Source of the DNA: Sweltsa coloradensis | Taxonomy: Eukaryota > Arthropoda > Insecta > Plecoptera > Chloroperlidae | Direction: 5' to 3' | NCBI GenBank assembly: GCA_024449915.1 | Contig: JAMZAV010000901.1 | Coordinates: forward strand, 248,001-312,000 | Length of the DNA: 64,000 nt | Shown: positions 22,453 through 35,543 of the stretch, piece after piece | How the letters are laid out: each line of letters opens with the position of its first letter | How positions within the stretch are numbered: position 1 is the stretch's first letter | Made by a program: the position numbers and the translations under genes | Notes under the pieces: model-generated | What the model saw: only the letters and a program-made list of their open reading frames with translations | Database searches by the model: none | Told to the model about the DNA's origin: nothing

Positions 22453-25400
22453 CTTTCTCAATTTCATTAATCGGTAAACACTGCCGTAGGAGTAATAGAT
22501 TTACCCCGCAGAGATAGATTTTTTAATTTCTGGATTGATTTCCATAATATTGTCTGTATATACTGTATATATGTCTGATATTTATCTGTCCAGCAGTGGC
22601 GTATGAACTGGTGGTGGTGGGGGGGGGGGGGGGGGGGGTAACATATTTAACTTTATGTGCATTTTTAAAGTTTTTAGATCCGAGTGCAGGAAGTTTAGTT
22701 TTAGTTCTTGAGGTATAAATTTCAGTTATTTCAAAAATGTCTTTATTATTGTGCAAAACTTACTTTTATACACATGATGGCTTAGTAAGGCAATCAATAA
22801 TTGACATTTTTTTACATCCAAAATCAACTTAGTGTATATCCTTCATAAACAAAACTGAAATCCCTTGACTTGCCATTTTTCAGTTAAAACATGACGAAAT
22901 ATGGTGTAATTTATTTTTTCAAATATCGTTTACATTTAAATAATTTTTGGATGACACCACTGGGCACTGGAGTCTGGGGGTGGCCAAATGTAATCTCGCT
23001 TACGTTGGCCCTAAGCACAGATATGTAACTATTCACACGCGAGTCACAGTTTGAGTTATAAAACACGAAATAGTAGTTTTGAATGAAAATATGTGATTAT
23101 TACAAGTTACAACTTGCAACTACTCAGGCTTACACAAAGTTAAACATTGCCACTAAAAACTCACTCAAAATGTCGAATTAAAACACTAGTGCTAATAACT
23201 AAAATCACGTAACAGAAACGATGATCAGCGCTAGTATAAATATAAATATAAAACACGTATGATATGAAACTACAATTCTCATTTACAAAACTAAACGGCA
23301 AACTAAAGAGTTCGGACGTCCGACCTACACACTGAATAGCTTGCTCCGTAGCAGGTAGCAAGAGCGAGGACCGTGCCCAGCACTGACGTCAAAACTATTT
23401 CGCGCAGGTTGAAGAGAAAGCCCCATACGACCCACACCACCCTCAATAGGCATATTTTGCAAATACATTCTTTTCTTATATAATGTTAAGAGTTATTTAA
23501 AAGACACTTGTTGGAAACCCGGACAATGCCTTTAAGATCTCACTGAATTACCTAAGTGAGAGGGAATGTGTTTTGTTTCCGTAATTTCTTGTAGATTTCT
23601 TACACGAAATAACGAATCAGTGCATGTGTTCAGTCACTTATCTTCCAATAAGTGGCTTCAGCAAATATACACTCTAATGGCAAGTGGGTAGGTGGATTGT
23701 GGACAGATAATATTCAACGTACGAAATGTGTAACTAACAAAATAACAGTATAGGTATAGTTGGTTAACCAGTCGGCGTTTGATTACGTTTTCAGTGTCTC
23801 CAATGCATTTTTTCACGGAATGAATTATGTTTCTGTTAAAATATGATGTTGAAGACTAGATTCCATGTAGGTGCTGTTTGTTGTGTGCGCGATAGAACAT
23901 CACAATACTTATCTCAATTAGGTAGTTAATTTCTTACGCGCGAGGATAGCATGTGTAGATTCTATCCTCACTAGCGCGTTTCCAGCGTTCGCCGCCAGAG
24001 TGGACATGAGAAGATGGAGCGCTCTATAGGTGTATTCTTCTTGATTTAGTAATATAACGATTTGTTATGCTAAGTACTTTCGTTTTCTATACTTATGGCT
24101 CTTGTGGTTTAGAATTTACAAAATATTTCGACTATCGAGCTAACAAGACAAAATCTGATGACAGAACAGAACTTGTCTTGTTATTTTGTTTATGTTATTA
24201 TAAGCGGCATACGATACAAATGAGAGTGAGTACGGGCACTGGCAGTCCCCTTCCCCTTCCCCCTCCCGTACCGCACTATGCAACCACACAGTGATGAAAC
24301 AAGAGGCAAGAACGCGTTCTTCTTATTTCAGTCTGTGACAGTTGTCAACTGACAAGTGACGTCGGTGGACGTGCTATTTTTTGGTAATGGTTCCTATTTA
24401 TTCCTATTATCCTAACATATGCGCAAATGCCACGCAAGACGTTTCACGAACCACACCTAGGGTTGCCAGGTGTCAGTTCTAAAAAAAAATTGGGACGACG
24501 GGTTCCCTGGGGGAGGGGGGGGGGGGGGGGGGGATGCTTAATTTTGCTTTTCCAATTCACATTTCACTTTTTCTACCATGATCGTCAATTACAATTGATG
24601 CATTACACGTGTCTTACTAGTTGCGCACAATATTATATAAAAAAAATACCTTTTTGTTAAATTTGAATACAAACTTGATTGTTGATATTTTAGTTATTTA
24701 TTACTTGATTATTAGGTGGATGAGCTTAGCGAACGATACGAAAACCTCAATTTTTCAATCTATCAAGGCGAAAGTAAAAAGCAATCACAAAGCGTTCTAC
24801 TGTTGTATTACGATGGAATGGTAGCCTAGCATTGTGTAGCAAGGTCACCACTCAAATGCGAGAAGTGTCGCGCTGACTATCTCACTGACTCGCTCATCGA
24901 ACTACTTGCAGTTCTACCCGACCAAGGTCAAGACCAATCGTCCATCAATCCATCATCAGTAAACCCAGTGGCGTAACTAGCCCTTGTTTTGTTTTTAGGG
25001 GGGCAAACATTTTAGAATCGGTTATTTTAGAAACCCCATTTAAGTCAAGTTTTAATAGTTAGTTTTAGTTTTTTACCCTACAAGTCATTGACTTGTGGGG
25101 TTTCTCAAATAAACGAAGTATTCGACGGCTCATAATATACACAATTAGTAGGTGAGACTTATGGGCTTTCTTCAACAAACGATGAGTTACCCTAACCTAA
25201 AAAAAAAAGTTTTGATGTCTAACTCAAATATGCGTTGTTGATGACTTATGATTCCTTTATAACCACAAACATAACCTATGAATCCTGGTACAATGGGGGT
25301 CTGGGGGACGGGGGGTCTGGGCAACTAGTGCGGGTTTGGCAGTGGTGGATTTCTTTTTTAGTGCTTTATTTTTCCGACTAAACGTAGTTGGTATTGGACA

Positions 25401-26710
25401 TAAAATTTCAATTTGATTACCCAACTAAACCTCGAAATAGAGGATAACCCATACATTTCCCGTTTTTTTTTTTAAAGAACCCAGACACGGATTTAGGACA
25501 CCAAACAGGGGACATGTCCAGGAAAACGAGTACAGATGTTCACCCTATGCTCTCATATTTTCAACAATATGAGCAGTTGAGCACACAGAGCACTAATGTG
25601 TCTACATTGCAATATCGTTGTAATATCGTGACGTGTTAGGAAAATCGCGTGGGTGGCCGTATTATGTTTTGTAGATTGATAGGTATAGTTAGTAGGTAGA
25701 TAGATATCTGATGTGACTACTACTTCACCTGACCACAGTGTGAATTTAACAAAGTTGATTATTCTGTTATTTTTAGTTATTTATTTCATGAACACAATCC
25801 AGAAATTACAAAATAAATCTATTCTTCTTTTGGCACAAAAGGGATTAGCTAACATAACAATAATGTCGTGTGTTGTGACCCCCCCCCCCCACACAACTTT
25901 CAGCTAACTTCGATAAATGAAAATCTTATCCCAACCATAAAAGTAAAGTGTAAAATGAAGCAATTCCTTTTTTTTATAAAGAATAATAAAAACAAGGAAC
26001 GATATTTTATTGCCTTTTGTTGGAAGTGTTTGATGGTTAGGTTATGTAATTTTCCTAAAAGTTGCTCGCGATAACCCTTTCTATGCTGCCCCCCCCCCCC
26101 CCCCCAAAGCCCAGGCTTTATACACAGCTAGGTTTGACAATTGGCTTTGTTATTTCTGTATTTTGCACCAAATTTCGTAATAAATGCCACTGTTTGCTGA
26201 AACTGAGTGGACAATCAATAAATACGAGATGGCACAAGTAGTCTAGTTTCTTTTCTTTCTCTTTTCTTCACCCGCTCGCTATCTTTTGTTATCTCAATCT
26301 CAAGCGTTGACCATATACCGCGCCATATACCTTATTTCCTTCATTTCCATTTTCATTTCTATCATTCTCTACTGATTTACTTTATCTGCACAGACTACTA
26401 CCAATACGTAAAGACATAGTTGTGGAGTAAAATTCAACATTCCTTCCCGTCTCACGAAGTCGATAATAGTTATTCTGCTATGCTCCAATCTCCATTGTCA
26501 TTGCTGTGACCGTGGTCGTTTCAAATTTCCCACACATACACACACACACTCGACCCTCAATATCCGGTTTTTACGTGACACATTCTGTCAGGAAAACACT
26601 GAACTCTTTCAAGCCAGTTTTATCGACGTTGTGATCCGCCGAGCCAGCGACTCGAGTCTACAGCACTAGTTAGTTATTGTTCTGTACGCTAGGCGATAGA
26701 TTCGCCTTAA

Positions 26711-27336
26711 GGCTATTCCACCGCGTTTTTCTATTTTCCAAAATATGCTACCAAGTCAAAACATAGTTAATGGCTTTAAAACCTGGATATTTTAGAAAAT
26801 CAAAAATATTTTTTTCAAATTTTTCTGATCCGGTACACGGCCAATATAGCCACCTCAAAATAATTTCCAACTTCAATTCGCCAAGGCACACCATTCAACG
26901 TAGGATGTTGTGTTTTTGTGACATTAATTTTCAACTGTTTTTCTATGGACTGACTGAGAGAAAACAGATTTATTTTAACAATTGTCTTTCCTGCGAATTT
27001 TTTCGTTTGGCGGTACAAATCGGTAAAAAAATACCGCCAAACGAAAAAATTCGCAGGGAAGACAATTGTTAAAATAAATCTTTTTTCTCTCAGTCAGTCC
27101 ATAGAAAAACAGTTGAAAATTAATGTCACAAAAACACAACACCATGCGTTGAATGGTGTGCCTTGGCGAATTGAAGTTGGAAATTATTTTGAGGTGGCTA
27201 TATTGGCCGTGTACCAGATCAGAAAAATTTCAAAAAAATATTTTTCATTTTCTAAAATAGCCATGTTTCAAAGCCATTCACTATATTTTGACTTAGTAGC
27301 ATATTTTGGAAAATAGAAAAACGCGGTCGAATAGCC
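26711..27336. mobile_element. TTAA-flanked foldback MITE (piggyBac-type target)
   Basis: TTAA lies on both sides (26707-26710, 27337-27340). The ends GGCTATTCCACCGCG and its near inverse continue as almost perfect arms of about 305 bases up to a 16-base spacer at 27016-27031. It has no real coding capacity; the frames in both arms are mirror images. TTAA duplication is the piggyBac signature, but no piggyBac transposase is present here. Confidence 0.85.
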
Positions 27337-29400
27337 TTAAGGCATAAGATACATAGGCCTAGGTACATACTTATTATTTTAGCAGGTGCCATTATACTGT
27401 TGAAAATAAACTGACAACTTACAGAACAAAATAAGCAAATACAATTTGTACATATATAAAGGTAGGGGGCTACTAGTTTAAAAGATAAAAATTAAAAAAA
27501 TATATATATTAAAATATAGGCCTACCTAATCAACCTAGTAAACTAGGTGTATAATTAACAAATTGAAACATTAACATTTTGGCAATCAATTTTGACAGTA
27601 ATAATTATGCAACTCATCTAGACTATACCCAATTTGTGTAATAAGTAATATTAAGGTGGGACAGGACCTCGGTATAGTGGCCTATGTTGGTGGAAGGAGA
27701 AGCTAAAGAGAGGCCCTGGAGGTGGGACTTAACAAGTGTCACTCAAAATATTCGAAAATGAGCCGTCCAATACACGGTCGCAGTTGCCTCGTGTGGCTGT
27801 GACTACACTATGTACTGCAGAAGCTCTGAAAGCGCGCGTCTCAGTCAGCGTAGCGCCAGATCGTTCACACTGCTACTCGACTCATCGGGCTCACTCGTCG
27901 AACGAGTTAGAACAAGATGATGTTAGTTCTAGGAGAGTAGGGTGGCTGAGTTAATTACATCAAACCGTATTTTGTTCAAACTCATATATTATATTAAAGG
28001 TAAAAGCTGATCATGTACATTATCAGGAAATATCAAAATGGAATTATTGTTTGCTGTGAATGAAGAAAGATTTATAAAATTTCCTGACTAAAAACGTAGT
28101 GGATTCAAACCCACGTCCGTAATAGGTACCCGGTACCAGTACCGCCGTACCGGCATATAATGTAAAATACGTTGATATGAAAGACCTCAAGAGATAGCTG
28201 GTAACTGCATTTGAACAAAGTGGTGTATGTATAAAATTGCTTTGTAAGTATTCATTCATGGTGTATGTATAAATTGCTTTGTAAGTATTCATTCATTTTA
28301 TCATTCAATTGTGGATGTTTATTGCGTTAGTTACGAAAGTACCATTTTATATATTATTTATTCATTTAATTTTGGCAATCATTCATTGGATAAATAAGCA
28401 AATCCACCTCCTGATTAATTAAGCCCAGTGGCATATCCAGGGGGGCTTCAAATCATCTAGGTTTAAGCAAAAAAATTAATTCATCTATTCATTTTTGTAG
28501 ACACATAATAACCACTTCAAAAATACCCATTTTCAAAAAATTGCTCGTGGACTATGTCCCGTAATTAATTTTAAGGCTAATTCTTTGCAATTAGGTGTGG
28601 TTATCGTTGGATAAGTTTTTTATTTAATTCTTGCACATTGGTAATGATAAACATAGGTGAAATACTATCTATAATATATAATAATCTATATTCTATGAAC
28701 TCGTACATATGCCCGAACCCTAATAACTTCCACATAATATAGATACATTTACAATCGTAAAATTGTCCCCGCTCGGGATTCACCACGATTCATCACGATC
28801 GGAGTAAGACTGGTAAAATGCAAACAATCAAACAAACAAACAAACACAGAAAAAAATAACAGACAAACTTTCTTCTCCGCTTTGCTTGTCACGTTACGCA
28901 CTTCCATTGAGCAGGTCATGGAGTGGGTACCCCCCCTGCCCCACACCGCGCAATTGGTGATCCATTCTCGATGTCTTTGATTTAGTCTCTCGCGTCTGCA
29001 CTGCGCATGCAATGCGACGTAGACCGCTGAGTCACAGCAATGGTCATAAATAAAACACATGTCCCGACAGTCGACACAAACAGTAGATATGGACACAGGG
29101 AAATAAAAAGACGTCATTTGCGAGAATGTTTAGGCTACTATAATAGCAACACTCAATCGACGACCACAACAATGAATCAAATGAATCGAAACTAAGAACA
29201 AGCCACCCCATAGGTTGTTCGGGACGTAAACAAACTAAACAATGCAAAGTTATACATATGAAAATTGGTGGGGGTCAGTATGCAGAAAACTTGTAATGAC
29301 CGATTGACCGTTGTTTGTTCACATACAATAATGATAGGTGCCCGTTAGGGCGCCGCAGCCAAGCAGTGGTGTGCTAACATTCGGACTGATATTACTAGTA

Positions 29401-30164
29401 ACTAGGAAAACGCTAAAGTCCCGCCGCGTTGATGGATGAGCGTTTTTTGTAAGTTTTTTGTTTGCGTTTTGTGCGTTTGTTCGCACTTTTCCTTTGCAAG
29501 TGCTTTTTGAATGCATTGTAGGTGATTGTTGTCAAGTTTCTATTGTTACTTGTTAATTGGTATTATAAACTTCAAAAAACTCATATTAAAACCTTTATTT
29601 ATGTGGATTCTGACTAACTTTATCAACTTTTTCTTTCAAAAGGTACTACATCACCATAACCTTAATGTCAATGTGAAATCTGAACGTTGTAGCCCCACCC
29701 GTTTGGTCAGAATCGGCCCAAATGTGACGAAAATATCGCACTAAAAATTGAAAAGCTAATATTAAAACCTTTATTTCTATGGATTCTAGCTAACTTTTTC
29801 AACTTTTTCTTTCAAAAGGTACTACATCACCATAATCTTAATGTACATGTGAAATATGAACGTTGTAGCCCCACCCGTTTGGTCAGAATCGGCCCAAATG
29901 TGACGAAAATATCGCACTAAAAATCGGAAAAATCGTAAAAGTACGATATTCATGAGAAATATTTCTTCGATTGTACCCAAAAACAATACACTTTTAAGTT
30001 CAGAGAAAACGAAGGTCCCCTAGAATTTTCATCAAGATCGCATATGCCGTTTGCCCGGTAAGAAGCGAACAAACAGACAGAAAAAAAAAAAAAACACCCG
30101 AGCTAATTTTTTTGGGGGGTCAGTGAAATTGAAGTCTTCGCTTCCGCTCGCTACGCTCATCCAA
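29401..30164 (+). repeat. R1 interspersed repeat, full-length copy
   Basis: It runs from 'actaggaaaacgctaaagtc' and 'ccgcgttgatggatgagcg' to 'gcttccgctcgctacgctca' and 'tccaac'. An internal block ('attctgactaactttatcaa', 'gtagccccacccgtttggtc', 'aaatatcgcactaaaaat') is duplicated in tandem at about 29585-29755 and 29763-29930. No protein is encoded. Confidence 0.8.
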
Positions 30165-33100
30165 CTATAATAGACCCTATTCGTCACTGACTGGACGGGT
30201 AGGTCTACAACGTTCAAATTTAACGTGCACGTAATAGTGATAGATGCAATTTGAAACAAAAAGTTGATCAAGTTTTTTTTAAATGTAACTATAGAAACTA
30301 AAAAACAATCTTCTACAATGTGTGTAAACATATAATGCTATAAAATATAGTTTGTTTATAATAACATATTATAGATTATTTATATGAAGCTCCATTTTAT
30401 GCGTTATGAAAACTAAATGTTAGGAGGGTGTTGCTTTATTTTAATCGCTTCTTCGTCATTCATTATAATCTGTAAATCTCACTTCCACACTATAAATACA
30501 TAAATTCACTTTGCCCCGTGACCGCATCGTTGCATATAGCTCGGCATTATGAATTTGCACGCAATTAAAACAATTGTTGCAATGAACATTTTGACTAGCT
30601 TGTGCAACGATGAAGTAACGGGACAAAGTGAAGTTATGTTTTTATATTGAGCACAAGTAGAATAATCAGAAGCTTGGCCCTTCTTTGAGATCACAATGCC
30701 TCTAGATTGTATTGTTTTTGTAGATAGGCGTACAAGTGTGTACGCTTTGTGATAGCCTATACACGTTCATTCCCTTGAAATTAATCAATTATCAAGTTTC
30801 AAGATTCAAAATCTGTTTAGTGAATGCATACAATAAATTAACATTTTACCAAAAATTATACATGTTCTCATGTTAACTATTAACTGCTATGTAAAAATAA
30901 ACACTGCATTATTGGTCAACCAAGCATGATGGACCGTCGCAACCAACCACTACTAAACTTGTCTACAATGCTGCACCGTCCTCCCGGATGCGGAATACCT
31001 TATTCTAGATATCCGTGCGTAATAGTACCGATTCCAAGTAAATACGTTATTTACTCAAATTGGCGAGAAATATTTTCTGTTTCGGAATTGTTTTTTTTTA
31101 TTGTGTATTTTTGTTTGGAGATTTGCATCTAATATTATCTGAATGGACTACTTTTGAAGAATGACAATGATGTGTAACTTGATTTCAAAAAGTTAAAAAC
31201 ACCCATATGCGGCCACTCACACGGTCAATGTGGTAAAAGCCTAAAGTTTGCTCTCATATACCGGTACATAACGTGATGAGGGCTCGAACAATGAAATTCT
31301 GTATAGTTCATAATCAACGCCCTGCAATGCACAACCCGCCACTGCATGACGTAGTGCAGTGGAACACCATTTCAATGAGTTCAAGTTCAAGAGAGCAGTA
31401 AACAAAGTATATTTTAAAGTTTTCATATGCTCCAAAAAATGTAGGTGTCTTTGTCTGTTTCTTGTATAATCTAGGCTAAATATAATATGTATTCAAATGA
31501 TGTGTGCAAAACTACAGAACGGACAGAGTTTGTTGTTCTTTATATGGTTGTTGTTACAGAATTTGTTATGTATAATTGCATGACACAATAAACATTATAA
31601 ACACTTAATAATTAGTGAGTGATTGGAAAATACGTAAAAATATAAGCAATGATTTGTCATTTACACACGTCGGGAGTGATTAAAAACGCGCGATGCACGG
31701 CCTTGAGACTGTCTCATCGGCGAGATTTGGGCTCGAGTCGTGGGGAGGAGGGACTATTAGATTCAATGCGTTTATCTGTGATTTATCTGTGATCTGTGAT
31801 GCAGCGATCATTACTTTTCTAAATCTAGAACGACTCAAATAATGCGGACAGTGAATAAGTTAATGCGAATACTGCTTGTACAGCGTACGGATTTTAATTT
31901 ATAGCCTGGATGTAGTCCTTACTTATAGTTATAGATTTTATTATTTCTGGGTATGCACACAGTCCCGTTTTGTTTTCACTGTTTGTCTATGATTATTGAT
32001 TATATCAACGCTATCACACACCAATAATAAAATAGAAGTACCTAGTAGACCGAATTAATAACGCCATATCCAAATCTCAGATGGTTGGAGCATCAGCTCA
32101 GACAGCGGAAGACTGGGGTTCTATCCTCAGTTGATACAATTTCTTTATTATGTTACCGTTATCAAATGCTAAAACTCAGGAACTTTAAATCGATTAAAAA
32201 TGACTTGTTACAAATAAACATTACATATTATACCACCACGGAACAATATTTACATTTTTAGATTGCCTTGCGCTCTGCGCATAATAAAACGAGTTTTTGT
32301 GACGTGGCTCATCCAACAGACTAATAAAGAAACGCTCCTTTAGAACCAAATGATCCGGGTTCAAGCCAAAACGAGGCATTTTCAATTCGAATCTTTGAAT
32401 AGTTATAATTTGTTTAGTACCATATTCACAAAGATTGCGATACATTCTTTACAGTAACTATATTTTCACATCATGTGTGCGGCGTGATCTAATTATGAAC
32501 AGATAGCCATTGTAAATCATACTACCATATTTTAGCATTGCTTTTCATCGAAGATATATATGACCTATTATGATTTTGCAATGTACGTGTTCTCATTGGG
32601 CTCATCTTAACAAAATTAATATTAACCTGTTGATTGAAGCAAAACCTTGCACACATAACTCAATATGTCTTAAACTGTTACCGTGTTCTATAACAAATAC
32701 GTATTATAGGCCTATGCATTGTGTGGTGTTCTGCATTAGTTAAACAATTTCATTCATGGCCAATGAAATCGTTTTTTCGAACATAAATAACCCCCCTGTC
32801 ACTCAAAAAGTCGTATCGCCAGAGTGCGCCACTTGCTGGGGCAGAAAAGGCCTAAAATAGCTGCAAAACATGCATTCGTAGTTCAGTAGTTTAGCGGTAA
32901 CTACATATACGATTTTAATAATTTTTTTTTAAATTTGAAGATAATTGTTGAAATTCGAACTTATGTTTTGTACTTTTTCCATAAAAAATTTGTAATTTTT
33001 TTATTAAGCTCTAAAGTGAAGGTAAATTTTCAAAATATTGACCAAGTTCGCAATTTTTTATAAGACCATATTTTGTACAATTTCGAAAATCGACAAAACA

Positions 33101-33739
33101 TAAGTCCTAGTAAATTTTATCGTGAATAGAATAAAAAAAAAAATATGCCGATATGACAGTTGTGGGCCGAGTTCTAACTGAAATGCTGGGACACTGCATC
33201 GCACCGATATTATAGCTACTCCTGTGCAACCTTAAGTTATGAAGAGGAAATTGTATTGGCTAAGGAATTAAGACTAGGACTAAGTCAATGTAACTAAGAA
33301 TAAACTAAGAAACTGTATTTTACGATTTTGATGAAGCTAAACAACGGAACTCGTCGCAGTGGGAGTTCTGGTGAGCAAGCTACCTAACAGGACATCAATT
33401 AATGGCATAACATAAACAAAAACAAACAAAACAGTATTGATTATTTATGTCAGGTAGTAGGCCTAATATGTCAAATAATAATTGAACACAGATTTTACCA
33501 ACAAAGTAAAAATAAAAGTACTATATTATTTAATTCTATGCCCATTTTAGCAATTATGTATATCTAAATATTGTGGACCGGGACCACGTTAACGATTGCT
33601 TCAATATTCTCATTCGGCATTCCTTTTAACCATTTCTTTATGAAGAAGTTAAATGAGTTAGAAGTCTTTCTTTCCCTTATATCTATTGGAACCATATTGT
33701 AAATCTTCGGTCCAAGGAAAATTCTAGGCCTATGTTAAA

Positions 33740-34110
33740 GGAAGAGAGTTATTAAACGAGGGAGCGGAGCGACCGAGTGTCTCCATTCAACTCGAACGGT
33801 TCTCATTCTGTGATTCTGTCTGTCTGTCTGTACGTCAAAAATCAGCCGAACCGCTGAACAGATTGGGCTGAAATTTTAAACAGACATCCGGTACGAAATT
33901 ATTGAGAACTGCTAACAAAATCAACTAGATCCATTGCGATTTAATCCTACAATAAATAGAAATGTGATTTTTAAAATATTGATAGCATTTGTTTAGTAGC
34001 AGCTATCGGGACCACATCTACGTGGCTTGCATGGCCTATTGGTAAGCATTTAGCCTACCACACGGAGGGTTGCGGTTCGATACCCGTTAGCTCGAACTTT
34101 TTTTATATTT
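33740..34110 (+). mobile_element. tRNA-derived SINE-like unit
   Basis: A good A box TGGCCTATTGG (34032-34042) is followed at a tRNA-like distance by a B box GGTTCGATACC (34074-34084), one base off consensus. It is then followed by 'cgttagctcgaac' and T runs. The flanking 'gagcggagcgaccgagtgtc' at 33765 also looks like dispersed-repeat sequence. The SINE limits are uncertain. Confidence 0.45.
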
Positions 34111-34250
34111 TTACACCCACATATTATTTTTCAGGGGTGTTAAATGGGAAATAAAACTTAGGTGATTTTGTTATATCTTGGAAATTTGTTAATGTTTCAC
34201 ACTAATACGTTTTGAACACGATTCGCATTTCAAATGTTCAATTTAAATAT

Positions 34251-34430
34251 CTAGGGAAACGCCAAAGTCGTTGTTAAACGAGTGAGTGAGCCATGTGTTG
34301 AGTACCCGGTATTATTCCTCATACTGGGCTAGATCCTTAGGTATAGGGGAGGAAAGGGGATGTTCCCGGGTACTCAACACTTGGCTCACTCACTCACTCG
34401 TTTAACAACGACTTTAGCATTTCCCTAGTA
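34251..34430. repeat. Foldback element, about 180 bp
   Basis: 'ctagggaaacgccaaagtcg' plus 'ttgttaaacgagtgagtgag' and 'tgttgagtacccgg' at the left return inverted as 'ccgggtactcaaca', 'ctcactcactcgtttaacaa' and 'cgactttagcatttccctag' at the right. The arms are about 65 bases and the loop about 50. No flanking duplication is evident. Confidence 0.85.
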
Positions 34431-35143
34431 AATTTATCAGTGGCCCGCAACGCGCGCCCAGAAAAACTCAAAGTTGAGTTTTTCACTGGCCCGTAAATCA
34501 CAGGCCCCCGAAGTTAGAACGTTAATTTTTTTAAATCTAGAGTACATACCCTACATTTTATTTTCAACTAAAAGTATGGTGTCAGTTTTCAAACAAATCT
34601 GAGATGGTGACCCAAATGGTTGAGATCACTTGACATGGAACGACCCATATTTAAAAATCTAATTTTATATAGACCTAGGCAGGCCTAATAATAGGTTATT
34701 GTGATACTTCCACTTGACAGTTATATTGTGAGGTGATATGGTGATTGGTGATGACAATTCTCGGATAAAGTCGAGGTGGCTTATAAAAAAAGTTCAAAAT
34801 TTTAGCAAATTTGCAACTTTGAAAAGTCTAAAACACTTACAAAATCTAAAATGGCATAGGCCTACATTTGTGATGGGATAGGCCTATTTAACATTTATAA
34901 CATTTGTCTTGTGCGCTTTTTTGACCTGATGCACAATGCACCATGCTTAACAAGTTTTTAGAGTTTGAAAAGACAATGATTCCCCCCTAGAGTAGCCCCT
35001 ACCTTACGTAGGCTAGGCCTATATGGTATTTAAAAAAGAACAGTCCAAAAATACTATTTAACTAGATATCAAATATGTGAGTTTCTTATAGGCCTAACTT
35101 TAAACTACTCTCATAGGCCTACTACTATTGTGTTAAATTACAG

Positions 35144-35304
35144 ATTCTGGATTTGTTATGCTACAAGGTACAACATACTGGACAGATTTATTTGTGAGAC
35201 ACTTTCTCTTCCAAACAGAGCATTGTATTGATTGTGATGACTTGTTATTCTTTGTGAGAAAAAAACATGTTAAAGGATCATCTAGATATCTACCAAAGTT
35301 TGAG
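35144..35304 (+). CDS. KIAA0930: KIAA0930 ortholog, coding exon 2
   Basis: The acceptor ttacag ends at 35143 and the donor gtaagt starts at 35305. The exon gives two bases of the split Asp codon and 53 residues. It includes TYWTDLFVRHFLF and DDLLFFVRKK, matching FWTWMFSTYF and DDMLFYVRRK of the vertebrate protein. It ends in phase 0. No stop lies in the joined frame, and the phase agrees with exon 1 eighteen kilobases away, which supports that distant link. Confidence 0.92.
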
Positions 35305-35543
35305 GTAAGTAGGATGAAGGTACCTAACAGTAGAGTTCCTATTTGTTATTTTCCAATATTTGTTTGATATTTTACATTTGTTAGCCATCTGTCGATCATT
35401 CATATGCCTACAAATTAGCATACATGGTGGGCAAGTATTGTTTGTAGGCCTAGTATCAAATATCTGTTGTGGATGATAGTCCTTGCGTAGAGAGATGATA
35501 GCTAGGTACCCAAACATTATCTGGCATGCACAGTGTGGGAATA

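Larger units (their letters stand above)
17097..35143 (+). other. Intron 1 of KIAA0930 ortholog (18 kb)
   Basis: The intron is bounded by gtaagt at 17097 and ttacag at 35138-35143. Its contents are mostly repeats described separately. Stretches 17728-18780, 22453-26700, 27341-29400 and 30165-33740 show no gene that I can support. They hold scattered TAGGCCTA words, homopolymer G/C runs (22619, 24515, 25879, 26089) and SINE-like B boxes. Confidence 0.85.

Noticed and set aside
24964..25330. Possible hAT element starting CAGTGGCGTAACTAG
   Set aside because: Only the left terminus is convincing; no matching right end or 8-bp duplication was found.
1985..26105. Long G or C homopolymers (1985, 22619, 24515, 25879, 26089)
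   Set aside because: They are plain homopolymer runs whose length is also prone to sequencing error; no structure such as a spaced quadruplex pattern is evident.
26770..27316. Two similar small ORFs that looked like a duplicated gene
   Set aside because: They are the two mirror-image arms of one foldback MITE and show no coding features.
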